From Anthopleura xanthogrammica (Eukaryota; Cnidaria; Anthozoa; Actiniaria; Actiniidae): a stretch of 64,000 nt of DNA. The stretch is taken from contig OZ025217.1 in the NCBI GenBank assembly GCA_964019055.1, positions 4,758,617 through 4,822,616 of the forward strand. The letters run 5' to 3'. This document shows positions 12,501 to 22,284 of this stretch, one piece after another; the first letter of the stretch is position 1, and the number at the start of each line of letters is the position of its first letter. The position numbers and the translations under genes were made by a program. Below the pieces are notes generated by a model that was given only the letters and a program-made list of their open reading frames with translations, searched no databases and had not been told where the DNA came from.

Positions 12501-15500
12501 TATATATAAGAGTCATCACCTTGAAAATATCCTTTGAGTGTAAAATATCAGGCATCAAAGTAGCCGAGGGCTAAGACCTCCACGTTTATAGCCAGGGCTC
12601 AAAATAACAGCCAGTCAACAGCCAATGTCAAACAGCCAATTTTGATTGGACATGTCATATTTGGACTGGTCATATTTGGGAAAAAAATAAAATAAAATAT
12701 CATATGCCGGACAACTTGACCGGCATATGACTGGCCATTATTTTGAGCCCTGTTAGCCAAAAATGATTTTCTGTTATAAATTGCCTAAAGCTTTGATGTG
12801 ACTTTAATGCGCCTCAAACCTGTGGCACTGGAAATTTCCGAGAGCCTCAATTTTCAGTGGGCCAGAGGTGTTCCAGTCAACATGGCTGTTATGTGAGAAA
12901 GGTCCAGGGTTAGGGATGGATAGGTGGTCAGGTTAGACTTCTACATATTTTAAATTTGGTTTATTTTTTCATAGCAAGTTCATGGAGCTGATGTTTTTTT
13001 GTTTGTTTTCCAGTCCAACTACCAACCCTCTATCTTCTGGGATGTTCCAAACACCAGCAATGCAGAACTTGTTACAGCAAATGTCAGCTAACCCACAAAT
13101 GTTACAGAATATGATGCAGTCTCCCTATATGCAACAAACGATGGCTCAGATGGCACAGAACCCTGAACTAATGGCCACTGTGAGTAAACATATGGACTAT
13201 GTTAATATTTCAGACCTATATTATATGAATGCAGACAGACAGACAGATTAGTGGAGAGACAGATGGACAGACAGACAAAGATGGAAAAAACAGACAGACA
13301 GACAGAGAAGTGGAGAGACAGATGGACAGACAGACAAAGATGGAAAAAACAGACAGACAGACAGACAGAGAAGTGGAGAGACAGATGGACAGACAGACAA
13401 ACATGGAAAAACAGACAGAGTAGTGGAGAAACAGACGGACAGACAGACAGACAGATGGATAGACAGTGGGGGGGGGGGGGGGAATCAGACAGACTGACTA
13501 GGCTTATAGATGAAGATATACATTGAAAGGTCTCCATGAGAGAGAAATAGCCAGACACAGATAGGCATACTGAAATATATTATGCCTCATAACAGTTATA
13601 TTTGAGTGAAACAAACTTATTAACTCTTCTGTTAAAATTCAAATGATGTTGTAGACAGATCTATTTTCTTCCTAAAAAGGAAAATGAAACAATGGTATAA
13701 ATTTTATTTCTAGATGATGAGGACCAATCCAATGTTCCAAGGCAATCCCCAGCTAGCAGAACAGGTACTCTTTGACTTTGGATTTTTTTAAATGACTATT
13801 TTGTGATGACAGATATTTAATAAATGTTCCACTGGTTGCTTGTACAAAAATGTTGTGAGGTTGTTCTCTCAACCAGATTGTAAGTAGTTTAAGTCATAGG
13901 ACTGGTTCATGAGAAGTATTCCTCTATTACCAAACATGTATTTGTAATCAAAATAACATCCATAGAAAGAAAAAATTATAATTATATACTTTTACCTTCC
14001 TCTCTTTCTAAGCCAACTCCCTCTAAAGGAAAAAGAAAAGGAAAAAACATATAAAAATGTATCTTTTTTTTCTAATTCACAGTTTTCCAGTAGGCTACCA
14101 GAGTTTATGGCACAGGTGAGTTGGTTTTCCTTCCAGCACATGTTTTGTAGAAATATTTTCAAATTTAAATGCCTTTGTGGAATGCTAGTAATAATGGACG
14201 TTCACTGGCAAATAAATTTCTCATATTTTGCCCATCAAAGCATTTGAATGATGTCATCTCAGTGCATGTACACTAGATTTGTGTGAGAGAACAATGCATG
14301 CAATTTTCGTAATGTCATATTTGTAATTTCTAAAATGTTCCATCTAGATGCAGAACCCAGAATTTCAAACTTACATGACAAACCCCAGGGTGCAACAGGC
14401 TATGACACAGATACAAGAAGGCATCCAACAACTGCAAACAGAAGCACCAGGGTTATTGCCTGCGGGAGGGTAAGTAGAAAGTGTCAGGGTTACTGTCTAG
14501 GGGAGGGTAAGTAGAAAGTGTCAGGGTTACTGTCTGGGGGAGGGTAAGCAGAAAGTGTCAGGGTTACTGCCTGGGGGAGGGTAAGTAGAAAGTGTCAGGG
14601 TTACTGTTTGGGGGAGGGTAAGTAGAAGGTGTCAGGGCTACTGTCTGGGGGAGGGTAAGTAGAAAGTGTCAGGGTTACTGTCTGGGGGAGTGTAAGTAGA
14701 AAGTGTCAGGGTTACTGTCTGGGGGAGGGTAAGTAGAAAGTGTCAGGGTTACTGTCTGGGGGAGGGTAAGTAGAAAGTGTCAGGGTTACTGTCTTGGGGA
14801 GGGTAAGTAGAAAGTGTCAGGGTTACTGTCTGGGAGAGGGTAAATAAGAAGCCTCAGGATTTCCAAAAGCAAATATTTCCAGTGGCGATAAATTGATAAG
14901 ATCTTACATTGTTCCATACAGTGGTGGCTTAGGTGTGGTGCCTCCAGGTACAACAAGTACTACAGCCAGTACAACATCTTCTGGTAGAGAAAACACTACA
15001 TCCACCAACTCTACTACAACCACTCCTTCTACAGGTAAATAGCTATCTGGTAGTATTGAAATGTTAGTGGTAGCTTCCATTCTGATTATACAACACTTAA
15101 CTTAACTTACTAATGGATATCACTGACAAGCCCTTGTAAAGAACATTACATTGTTAAATACAACACTTAACTTAACTTACTAATGGATATCACTGACAAG
15201 CCTACATCACATTGTTAAATATATCAAAGAAAGTTGATATAATCTGTTTCAGGTAACATATATATTACCATGGTCACAATAAGCCAAATAAACAAACAAA
15301 CAAACAGTCACATGCTAGTATATCACTTTGATAACGAATCAATTCAGCCAAAGTTCCCTTGGGGAAGGCTCTGCTGGAATGCTAAGAAACTTTGAAATTA
15401 TTTGTAGTCGTGAAATCAAAAGTATCTCTTAAGGGAAAAATAGTATTTCAAAAAAGGTTTCGGATATGACATTAGTAATTCCACAAAAGTTCTTTAAATA

Positions 15501-16267
15501 AGGGGAGTCCAAATTTATTTTTTCCCCTCCAATAACAGTCACGTGAAGGTCCATAACACTGAATAGATTAGATGTAACATGTGAAAATTGATAAGAAGTT
15601 GAAGTAGCAAAACCTAAAGCACTTTTCTTTTGCATGCTCAGGGACCACAGGCCCACCCAATCCATTGTTTTCTGGGTTAGGACAAGATCCAGCTATGGCA
15701 CAGATGATGGCCCAGATGATGTCGTCTATGACACAGGGTCAAAATCAAGTAGGTTTTCAAATGAGTCATAAATAATAGGTTCGCTCTGTGTTATATTAAT
15801 TTTATTTCATTATCTCTTTCTCTTCAGAATCCTGAAGTTCGTTTCCAAACCCAGTTAGATCAACTTGCATCAATGGGATTTGTAGATCGCCAACGTAATA
15901 TTCAAGGTAATGGCAACGGATGTTTCTAGAATATCTGCTTTAACATTGATATCTCGAAATACTAGTCACACAATGGTTTAGGGGGCAAATGCTTGTCCCC
16001 TGTAACCATACATGTTTTGCAAATTTTTGAGGCTTTTGTTTTTTTCATTGAAACATGTTAAAATTTCCCAGACTTACTAATCTTGAGATACTTGAGATGC
16101 TCTCTTTTTTTTTTTTTTTGCTTATTAGTTCAAATTTCAAAACTTCCCAGTTTGCTTTCAATTTCAATCATGAATTTTCCTAGTGAATAATCAGTCAGCT
16201 TTGTTTTTCAGCCTTGATAGCCACTGGAGGTGATGTGAATGCCGCTATAGAAAGGCTACTACAATAA
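6569..16267 (+). CDS. UBQLN: Ubiquilin, UBL-STI1-UBA proteasome shuttle (21 exons, 594 aa)
   Basis: Ubiquilins carry ubiquitylated or misfolded clients to the proteasome: the UBL binds proteasome receptors, the UBA binds ubiquitin, and STI1 repeats bind hydrophobic clients. Exons: 6569-6667, 6734-6836, 6924-6973, 8007-8036, 8478-8616, 8694-8731, 9140-9193, 9303-9374, 10221-10271, 10607-10684, 11371-11451, 11764-11809, 12219-12435, 13014-13179, 13714-13764, 14083-14115, 14348-14469, 14922-15034, 15642-15748, 15828-15906, 16212-16267. Phases close exactly. UBL is about residues 9-80 ([16 protein letters not shown]). STI1 regions are about 154-275 and 358-470, with repeated NPxLM motifs. The Thr/Ser-rich linkers (281-352, 477-514) are low complexity. 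UBA is about 551-594 with the MGF loop. Length matches human UBQLN1 (589 aa). Assignment to UBQLN1, 2 or 4 is not meaningful here. Confidence 0.97.
9427..10160. repeat. 30-bp minisatellite in ubiquilin intron 8
   Basis: About 24 copies of TGGAGTGACAGGAGGGATGA followed by ACCAAGTGGA. The unit varies at a few sites (GATGG/GATGA, GTGGA/GTGTA/GAGGA/GTAGA). The variant pattern at 9691-9810 recurs at 10051-10160, which indicates a higher-order duplication of about 360 bp. Because 30 is a multiple of three, long open frames run through it on both strands; they are not genes. Confidence 0.95.
10908..11170. repeat. Foldback MITE in ubiquilin intron 10
   Basis: It starts with GCGCTCTGATTGGTCAAAAA. It contains mirrored arms GATGTGGAGAGAACACTTGAG and CTCGTGTTCTCTCCACATCC. 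Layout resembles the elements at 28367-28657 and 40076-40262: a CTCTGATTGGCTG-type end followed by a long hairpin. Confidence 0.6.
12025..12183. repeat. MITE family C (AATAGTCCC) copy
   Basis: The left end AATAGTCCCCCTCAAAGTTC and the right end GAACTGTGAATGGGACTATT are mirror images. GCCATCTTGAAAGGTAGC inside the left arm is mirrored by GCTACCTTTCAAGATAG. The same family lies at 55881-56103, and a half copy at about 5500-5612. Confidence 0.8.
12592..12756. repeat. Inverted repeat in ubiquilin intron 13
   Basis: The left end CAGGGCTCAAAATAACAGCC is mirrored by GGCCATTATTTTGAGCCCTG at the right. An inner pair around CATATGCCGG is also palindromic. MITE-like and non-coding. Confidence 0.65.
13232..13470. 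repeat. ACAG-rich minisatellite in ubiquilin intron 14
   Basis: Runs of ACAG are organised in units of about 60 bp, each containing AGTGGAGAGACAGATGGACA and AAGATGGAAAAA (unit starts near 13251, 13310, 13372, 13422). It ends in a poly-G run. The open frames through it come from the repeat. Confidence 0.85.
14447..14850. repeat. 37-bp minisatellite that copies an exon end and its splice donor
   Basis: The last part of ubiquilin exon 17 and the start of its intron (CAGGGTTATTGCCTGCGGGA then GGGTAAGTAGAAAGTGT) form the first unit. Donor-like GTAAGT, GTAAGC or GTAAAT motifs follow at 14470, 14507, 14544, 14581, 14618, 14655, 14692, 14729, 14766, 14803 and 14840, exactly 37 bp apart. The real exon is taken to end at 14469. 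Confidence 0.95.
15087..15223. repeat. Two-copy tandem repeat, about 71 bp
   Basis: ACAACACTTAACTTAACTTA followed by CTAATGGATATCACTGACAAG occurs twice, at about 15089 and 15160, in ubiquilin intron 18. Confidence 0.8.
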
Positions 16268-16513
16268 ATAGGAATACAACCAACCACACAAGAATATAAC
16301 CAACTGGAAGATAACTAATCATTTTATATTTCAATGTTGCTGCACCTCTGCCAACAACTTAGGAATACTTGGATTCATGGATTTTTCTCTGCTTAGGGTT
16401 AGTTGGCCTTAGCTTGTCTGTTTAGCCAAATCAGGGTTTAGGGGACTGCCAACAGGCCAACATTTGAACATTCCAGAATTCATTGATGTTGAACTACAGA
16501 ATTATGAACTTGT

Positions 16514-16742
16514 CATTTGCCTCTAGGAATAATAGATATCTGAACACCATATTCTTATCATTTTTCTGATTAATTATAATCAAGTCGTGTCACGCAATCT
16601 CTTTGTTGCACACCTTGTGTGACAAACGTATCATTTGCCTCTGGGAATACTAGATATCCGAAAACCATATCCTTATCATTTTTCCGATTAATTATAATCA
16701 AATCATGTCACACAATCTCTTTGTTGCACACCTTGTGTGACA
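16514..16742. repeat. Two-copy tandem repeat, 118 bp
   Basis: CATTTGCCTCTAGGAATAAT at 16514 recurs as CATTTGCCTCTGGGAATACT at 16632. Both units end in TTGCACACCTTGTGTGAC. It lies in the presumed ubiquilin 3' UTR. Confidence 0.9.
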
Positions 16743-16973
16743 TATACTGATGCTATTAAATATGGAACAGATGTTGCCAAAACATTTTAACTCGAATAAT
16801 TAAAGTGACATGCTTAGCCCTGGTCTGAAATACTGCCAACCTCCTTTCTGTAGATGCACATATATGTAGGCCTGAAGATTATTATTGTTGAGACATATTA
16901 AGTCAACAGAAAGGCTATTATAAACTCTGTTTTTAGGGAAAGAATATTCTAGACAAAACAACTTAGCCAGCCT

Positions 16974-17150
16974 TGCCAATATTAGCTGTTGAAAGGATGA
17001 GGAAATAAACTGTGTCAAGTTTGCATTGCAAAGAATTGTGGGACTGTTTGAGGGGGAAAAACAGGTGCCATCTTGGAAATATGTCCTCTTAAACAGTCCC
17101 ACAATGCACTGAATGCCAACTTGACCCAGTTTTTACGTCAACCTTGGAAC
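16974..17150. repeat. Inverted-repeat MITE (GGGACTGTTT family)
   Basis: The interior arms TTGTGGGACTGTTTGAGGG and TCTTAAACAGTCCCACAATG pair. The outer arms AAACTGTGTCAAGTTTGCAT and ATGCCAACTTGACCCAGTTT pair. A relative lies at 36565-36735 in an INTS3 intron. Confidence 0.7.
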
Positions 17151-17737
17151 AGATAATAAGGAACTGGTAGGGGTGTGTTTGAAGCTATATTGTACTCTTT
17201 GCTTTTAATGATACAATAAGCCCACCATGGGAGAGTACTGTTAGGTGGGTGACCTACTGTGCAACAGGATGTCACTAGCATATTTTTTAGTGTTTATGAT
17301 TCATGATACATGGCCTTGGAGGATTTGTATAAATTTATCAACTGGTGTGGTATCAAAAACTTAGCTTTTAGAACACACATAAGTTAGGGTTTAGTATTGA
17401 CTAGGAATATGATATCACTGTGGTTTTACATATTCTGCGAACGTAGACATTCCAATGGCTTGTTGTGGAAGGGATGTTTTACTGCCGTCAAGTGCTCAAA
17501 AATGTCAAGTGAAGGATAACGTTTTGATTGACAGCAGTAAAAAAAATTCACATCAAGCAGTTGGAATGTCTGGGTTCACAGATTATGTAAAATTACAGTA
17601 AGCTCTTGTTTTTGCGGATTACCTTGTTTCTGATTAACCATCTGTGGCTTAGACCAATGATATAGATTTGAAACATAATTTTTTTCAGGACTATTTCTAA
17701 AATTAAATAAGAGAATGTTTGCACAATGTCTTAATAG

Positions 17738-17895
17738 ACCTCTTTAGCTTGGACATAATGTTTTTTTTCCATTTCAGACCGCGTGTCATTCCCTTGAGTA
17801 TCATTTCTTTGTTTAGATGCAAATAAATTAAAGACTCAGTCCTATTCTCAAAAGGATGACACATGGCTTGAAATGGCAAAACAAATGCCCAATCT
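17738..17895. repeat. MITE family B copy
   Basis: TAGACCTCTTTAGCTTGGAC at the left, CCATTTCAGACCGCGTGTCA inside, then a mirrored GACACATGGCTTGAAATGG. Related copies are at 4687-4848, 50787-50985 and 51694-51856. Confidence 0.7.
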
Positions 17896-18323
17896 ACAGA
17901 GTCCTATCTTACAGAATGCTTTGCTAATTGTTTTGAAAGGCACTAGTGAGTCATGTGATCATTGACCTCCATGGATTTCAATTAAATTAAGATACCGTGT
18001 CCTCCAATATGGCACAAATGATTCATGTACAAAATCTAGAGGTGGCAAAGTATTCCGGTTTGGGTTTATACAAGTATGGAGCCATTATGCAAATGTCCTA
18101 TTCAGTTTTTTTTTTCATGTCTCTTTCTTCAAATTAGCTATACACAAATTTTAATATCTAAAGACATTGTATATGCATGGCTGAAATCACTGTAATTATG
18201 ATCTTAGTCTTGGGATTTTCAAGCCTTTATTTAGTGTAGAAAATAATGTTCCCAAAAATCCAATGGAAATAAATTGACAACGTCGATATTGAAGGTGATC
18301 TAACTATGATCTAACTTATTTTT

Positions 18324-18624
18324 TCCATTAATCATATCCATTTTGAAATCATTAGCAAATCCTGCAATCTGATTGGCTACAAAGTGTGCGATTTAAGCAT
18401 TAATCATATCCATTTTGAAATCATTAGCAAATCCTGCAATCTGATTGGCTACAAAGTGTGCGATTTAAGCATTAATCATATCCATTTTGAAATTATTAGC
18501 AAATCCTGCAATCTGATTGGCTACAAAGTGTGCGATTTAAGCATTAATCATATCCATTTTGAAATCATTAGCAAATCCTGCAATCTGATTGGCTACAAAG
18601 TGTGCGATTTAAGCATTAATCGCA
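18324..18624. repeat. 72-bp tandem array, four copies
   Basis: ATCATATCCATTTTGAAATC followed by ATTAGCAAATCCTGCAATCTG starts at 18331, 18403, 18475 and 18547, exactly 72 bp apart. The open frame across it (18384-18641) exists because 72 is a multiple of three. The unit is the terminal part of the MITE at 22783-23120. Confidence 0.92.
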
Positions 18625-18731
18625 CTATTTTGAATCATTAATTGCATCATTTTGTCAATCAATCACTTTTGAAGCTACATATAACTGTTGAGTATTGTAA
18701 TATATTAAGTTTCAAAATGGATATGATTAAT

Positions 18732-18878
18732 AGGTAATAGAACTGAGTGTTTTGCAATTTTGGGCTGAAATCACACTCGTGATTAACAAATTGCACTCCC
18801 GCTGCGCGGTCGTGCAATTTTGTAATCACTCTTGTGATTTCATCCCAAATTGCACTCCACTCAGTTCTATTACCATTA
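18732..18878. repeat. Palindromic MITE
   Basis: The left arm GGTAATAGAACTGAGTG is mirrored by CACTCAGTTCTATTACC at the right. The centre holds TGCACTCCCGCTGCGCGGTC. A relative with a similar central motif is at 22632-22778. Confidence 0.8.
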
Positions 18879-19797
18879 TTAAGTGGCCTGGAGATCCAAA
18901 ATTTTAAGAGGCCAAGGCTACTAAGGGTCGGTGACACTGACTAAAGTTTTGCAAATTTTCTCGATTCTGATTGGCTAACATTTTTCCTCAGATCAGCTGG
19001 AAGTACGCACGGAAATAGGGCCCGGCATTTTTCAATTCAAATACTTATTAATTATTACGGGGAAAAAGCAAATTTTCGAATTTTCGAATTTTTCAAGTAT
19101 GCAACAGAGAGTTGTATAAAGGAAGCTACGCTCCTGGTATTCTTTCTTCAATGGTAAAACAAGAAGAACGGGCGACGTACTATTGATGAATATGAGTACG
19201 TAACGCGACTTTTTCCTTACATTTGAGTATCAATGATGACAACTACTACTTATTTCCAACAAGTGTTAGGCTTATAAACAAACAAAAATCCATTAATAAT
19301 TTTGAACCTTTTTTTTTATGTAGGGTTTTTGCTATTTGTTTTTGCTTTTTTTCCTAAAAGCGTTTTCTCATGAACAAAAAGATATACACGTCTACTCAGA
19401 ATCTCTTTCAGTTTTTGTATTGATTTTTTGTGCTTCATTTCCTGCAACCATTTGCCGGTCCATTAAGAAAAAGTGCCAGCGAATAATCGAGTAAAAAGGA
19501 TAGATATATACAAACAAGTTATCTCAATTATTTCTCAACATATACAATACTCGTACTGTTTACTACACGAAATCCTTTTCAGAGCTACCAACAGCAAGGA
19601 ACACTACTGAACATTTATCTATCAAAATTTCGACGCACCACTGGCCTTGAATGGTAGGAACAGCTTCTAGGAATTGAAAAACTTCGCCACTTTTAAATAC
19701 ATCATTTGTGGGAACGTGAAAACTGCTGCGAAGCAAACGACTGCATGGTCTAGAGAGGCACACGAAGAATTAAACGAGAGTCTTGTCATTCAAAAAC

Positions 19798-20796
19798 ATG
19801 AATATCTTTCTCAGTTTGTCATATTTGGATCCAGCAAATATATCAGATAATGCCACACTTGTCCAGTGTCCCTTCGAGATATCACTGGCATCCTGGGACT
19901 CGTCCTCGTTCAACGCAGCAGCCAAAGTCTCCAGTCTCCTGGCCGTCACTGTGAACTTTATGACGATGCCATTTATTGTATTTTTTAACGCTCTGATTAT
20001 TTTTGTCGTTTGGAACAATCCATCTCTTCAAGTTGAGCGTTTGATAGTCCTGGCTTATTTAGCCTTGCCTGACTTTCTGGTTGGACTTATTTGTCAACCT
20101 CTGTTCATCGCCATAGGAGTACTCCAGCTAAAAACCAGCGATAAGAACTGTGATATTAACACTGCCTACTTTTTCTGTGGATTTCTTTTAGTGACTTCTG
20201 CTTCCCACCAACTAGTACTTGTCACATACGAGAGGTACGTGGCCATTATCCATCCATACCAATACCCAACACGAATCACAGTCCAGAGACTCACTTGTGT
20301 AACCATAGTACTCTGGGCACTAAACACGCCTGTAGCAATACTGTATTTTGTTCTACTGGCGGTCGGTGTACCCGTGTGGTATAACGATATTATCTATGTT
20401 GTTACAGCCACTACCTTTACAATGTTTATGGTTTACTGGTACGTTCGAATCTTTGCTGCCATAAGAAGCCACAATCGTAGAGTAGTTCAGCAGCAACAAA
20501 ATGCCAATATGAATAATTCAAACACCCTGCAAAACCATAAAGCAGCCATTACAGCTGGCCTTATTCTTGGCTGCTTTCTGGTGTCTATCATTCCACTGAT
20601 ATGTACCTTTTTATTGAAGCAAGTCTTGAGGTTTAGTTTTTCAGCTCCTGTATTTCTTTCCTTGTTCCCTTGGGTTTTGACATTTATTCATTTAAGTTCC
20701 TTTATCAACCCAATAATCTATGGTCTGCGGATGAGAGAATTAAGAGGGAAATGTTTGGAACTATTAAGGTTCAAGACCAACAGCATCCCTCAGTAG
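19798..20796 (+). CDS. Rhodopsin-like (class A) G protein-coupled receptor, single exon, 332 aa
   Basis: A seven-helix plasma-membrane receptor. The first ATG (19798) gives a short extracellular N terminus with two N-glycosylation sites (NIS at 14, NAT at 18). Helix 1 spans about 50-72 with the conserved Asn64. Helix 2 has Asp92 in LALPDFLVGL. Cys118 precedes helix 3, which ends in E145-R146-Y147 (the DRY motif as ERY). Trp173 marks helix 4. The third loop is Gln/Asn-rich (231-247). Helix 7 has NPIIY at 304-308, followed by a short tail. The intact frame and motifs argue for a functional gene. The ligand cannot be told; such single-exon receptors are expanded in anthozoans. The helix 6 CWxP motif is not canonical (CFLVSIIP). 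Confidence 0.9.
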   Translation: MNIFLSLSYLDPANISDNATLVQCPFEISLASWDSSSFNAAAKVSSLLAVTVNFMTMPFIVFFNALIIFVVWNNPSLQVERLIVLAYLALPDFLVGLICQPLFIAIGVLQLKTSDKNCDINTAYFFCGFLLVTSASHQLVLVTYERYVAIIHPYQYPTRITVQRLTCVTIVLWALNTPVAILYFVLLAVGVPVWYNDIIYVVTATTFTMFMVYWYVRIFAAIRSHNRRVVQQQQNANMNNSNTLQNHKAAITAGLILGCFLVSIIPLICTFLLKQVLRFSFSAPVFLSLFPWVLTFIHLSSFINPIIYGLRMRELRGKCLELLRFKTNSIPQ

Positions 20797-22284
20797 CTTT
20801 TATTGCTTTTTTATCCTGTTTTTTATTATCTAGTTTTTATTTCCATTTATTCATTTTTCGAAAGGTTTCTTCGAACAACCATGGTTTCTAGGCGCTAATG
20901 CTGAAATGGACTGAAATACAGCTGCTTCCTTTGACGTTTCTTAGCCTTTTTACGGCCATTTGTCTCCTTTGTTCTGCCTCAGACCTTTTTGTTAATGTTC
21001 AAAACCTTTAAATTTTAAAGCTAAAATGGTCTGCTTCATTTCGTGTTGGTTGCTATTTTTCCAGCCTTATAACGTTAGCGCTCACCTATCACTGATGCTC
21101 GGTGTTGTATATGAGTAGAGTTAAGTTGCCTGTGGTTCTCTCCTGTGCCGCTTTGAGAGTTTTTCTCCGACGGGTTCTCTGGTTTTCCTTCCTGAGTCTT
21201 CCTCTGCTAACATCAACTTCTAAATGTCATTTGGAATTTCAGTAGTGGATGAAGAGCCACTCTGTGGAAATGCCACTGCGAAACTGCTAAATAGGATGAT
21301 CTTATTTATGTCATTTTATTTTTACTATAATACTACATCAAACACGCGGACACCGTCGAGAGTATTTGTGTGAGGTGGGTGTGGCGTGGTGATGACATTT
21401 GAATACCAAGCTAAAAGTAGAGCACTTATCAGTGAAAAAAAAAAACATGTCAATTATATAAATTCTACCGTAGAAATCAATGCTAGGACGTATAATCTAT
21501 GACTTTGAAGGGGGAGGGGGCATGGCCCCGCCCTCTACATCCCATGGATCCGCCACATTGCATGTATTTAAAAGTTATCTGTTTAAAAAAGTGGATCATT
21601 TTGATGAAAGTGGATCATTTGTATACTCATTTCCAATGAAACTAATTATAATATTAGTAATAATGTCATTGTTTTAAGTATCTTTATACACGTAATATAT
21701 TTATTGGAACTTCATCTAAGTATTCTTAGCACACGGAAACTCTGAAAAATAAATAAAATCTGAAATCTGACTTTCAACAAAAAATGGGAGTGGCCTATTC
21801 CCCTTTGTGCTGCCTCAGACCCTTTTAAAAATGGCCCTTGATCTCCGCCACTGTTTGGGCTTGTATCATAATTAATCGGATTAATCGCAACAATACTAAT
21901 GAATTTACAATCATTCAAATATGCTAGAATTTACAAAGAAATGATACACTATAGGTATCCGGACACCATACATTTCTTTGTATTTTTGAATGGCTGTAAG
22001 TCGTTCAATATTGATCCGCTTAACACCAAACTTCAGAATTTTGTATATCTCGATGTGCTCTTTTTGGCTATGTGAGTTTTGTGTTGTCATCGTCACAATT
22101 AACGAACTCGTACCCAGCCCCTCTCGACTTGAAATCCGGCTTTTTTTCGAATTTCCTGATTTAATTTTATCTAAATTGGGTTCCCTGTGGATGAGCAGAG
22201 CATGGGCAAAAACAAAGATGGCGGATGAGTAGTTGATTTTCCATCTTCACGCTACAGGGTCCTTTACTTTCCATTATATCAGAC
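20797..22284. other. GPCR 3' flank and INTS3 upstream region
   Basis: AATAAA at 21748-21753 could end the GPCR transcript. The stretch 21130-21260 (GGTTCTCTCCTGTGCCGCTT, CTCTGGTTTTCCTTCC) resembles the tail of a SINE seen also near 35500. The last 70 bp before INTS3 carries AAGATGGCGG at 22216-22225. A 59-codon minus-strand frame starting at 22090 ends at 21911; I cannot support it as a gene. Confidence 0.5.

Larger units (their letters stand above)
16268..19797. other. Ubiquilin 3' UTR and repeat-rich intergenic DNA
   Basis: No coding region is visible. AATAAA at 17004-17009 is one possible ubiquilin polyadenylation signal, but it lies inside a repeat. The stretch contains a two-copy tandem repeat, three or more MITE-like inverted repeats and a four-copy 72-bp array, all listed separately. 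The 1 kb before the GPCR (18900-19797) is AT-rich and shows no clear feature. Confidence 0.6.

Noticed and set aside
13202..13558. Cys/Leu/Ser-rich frames of 62-118 codons in ubiquilin intron 14
   Set aside because: They translate an ACAG minisatellite in an intron.
18324..18641. An 85-codon plus-strand frame over the 72-bp array
   Set aside because: The frame is open only because 72 is divisible by three; the unit is part of a MITE.
21911..22090. A 59-codon minus-strand frame upstream of INTS3
   Set aside because: It starts with ATG and has ordinary composition, but no family match, splice evidence or promoter could be seen; too weak to annotate.
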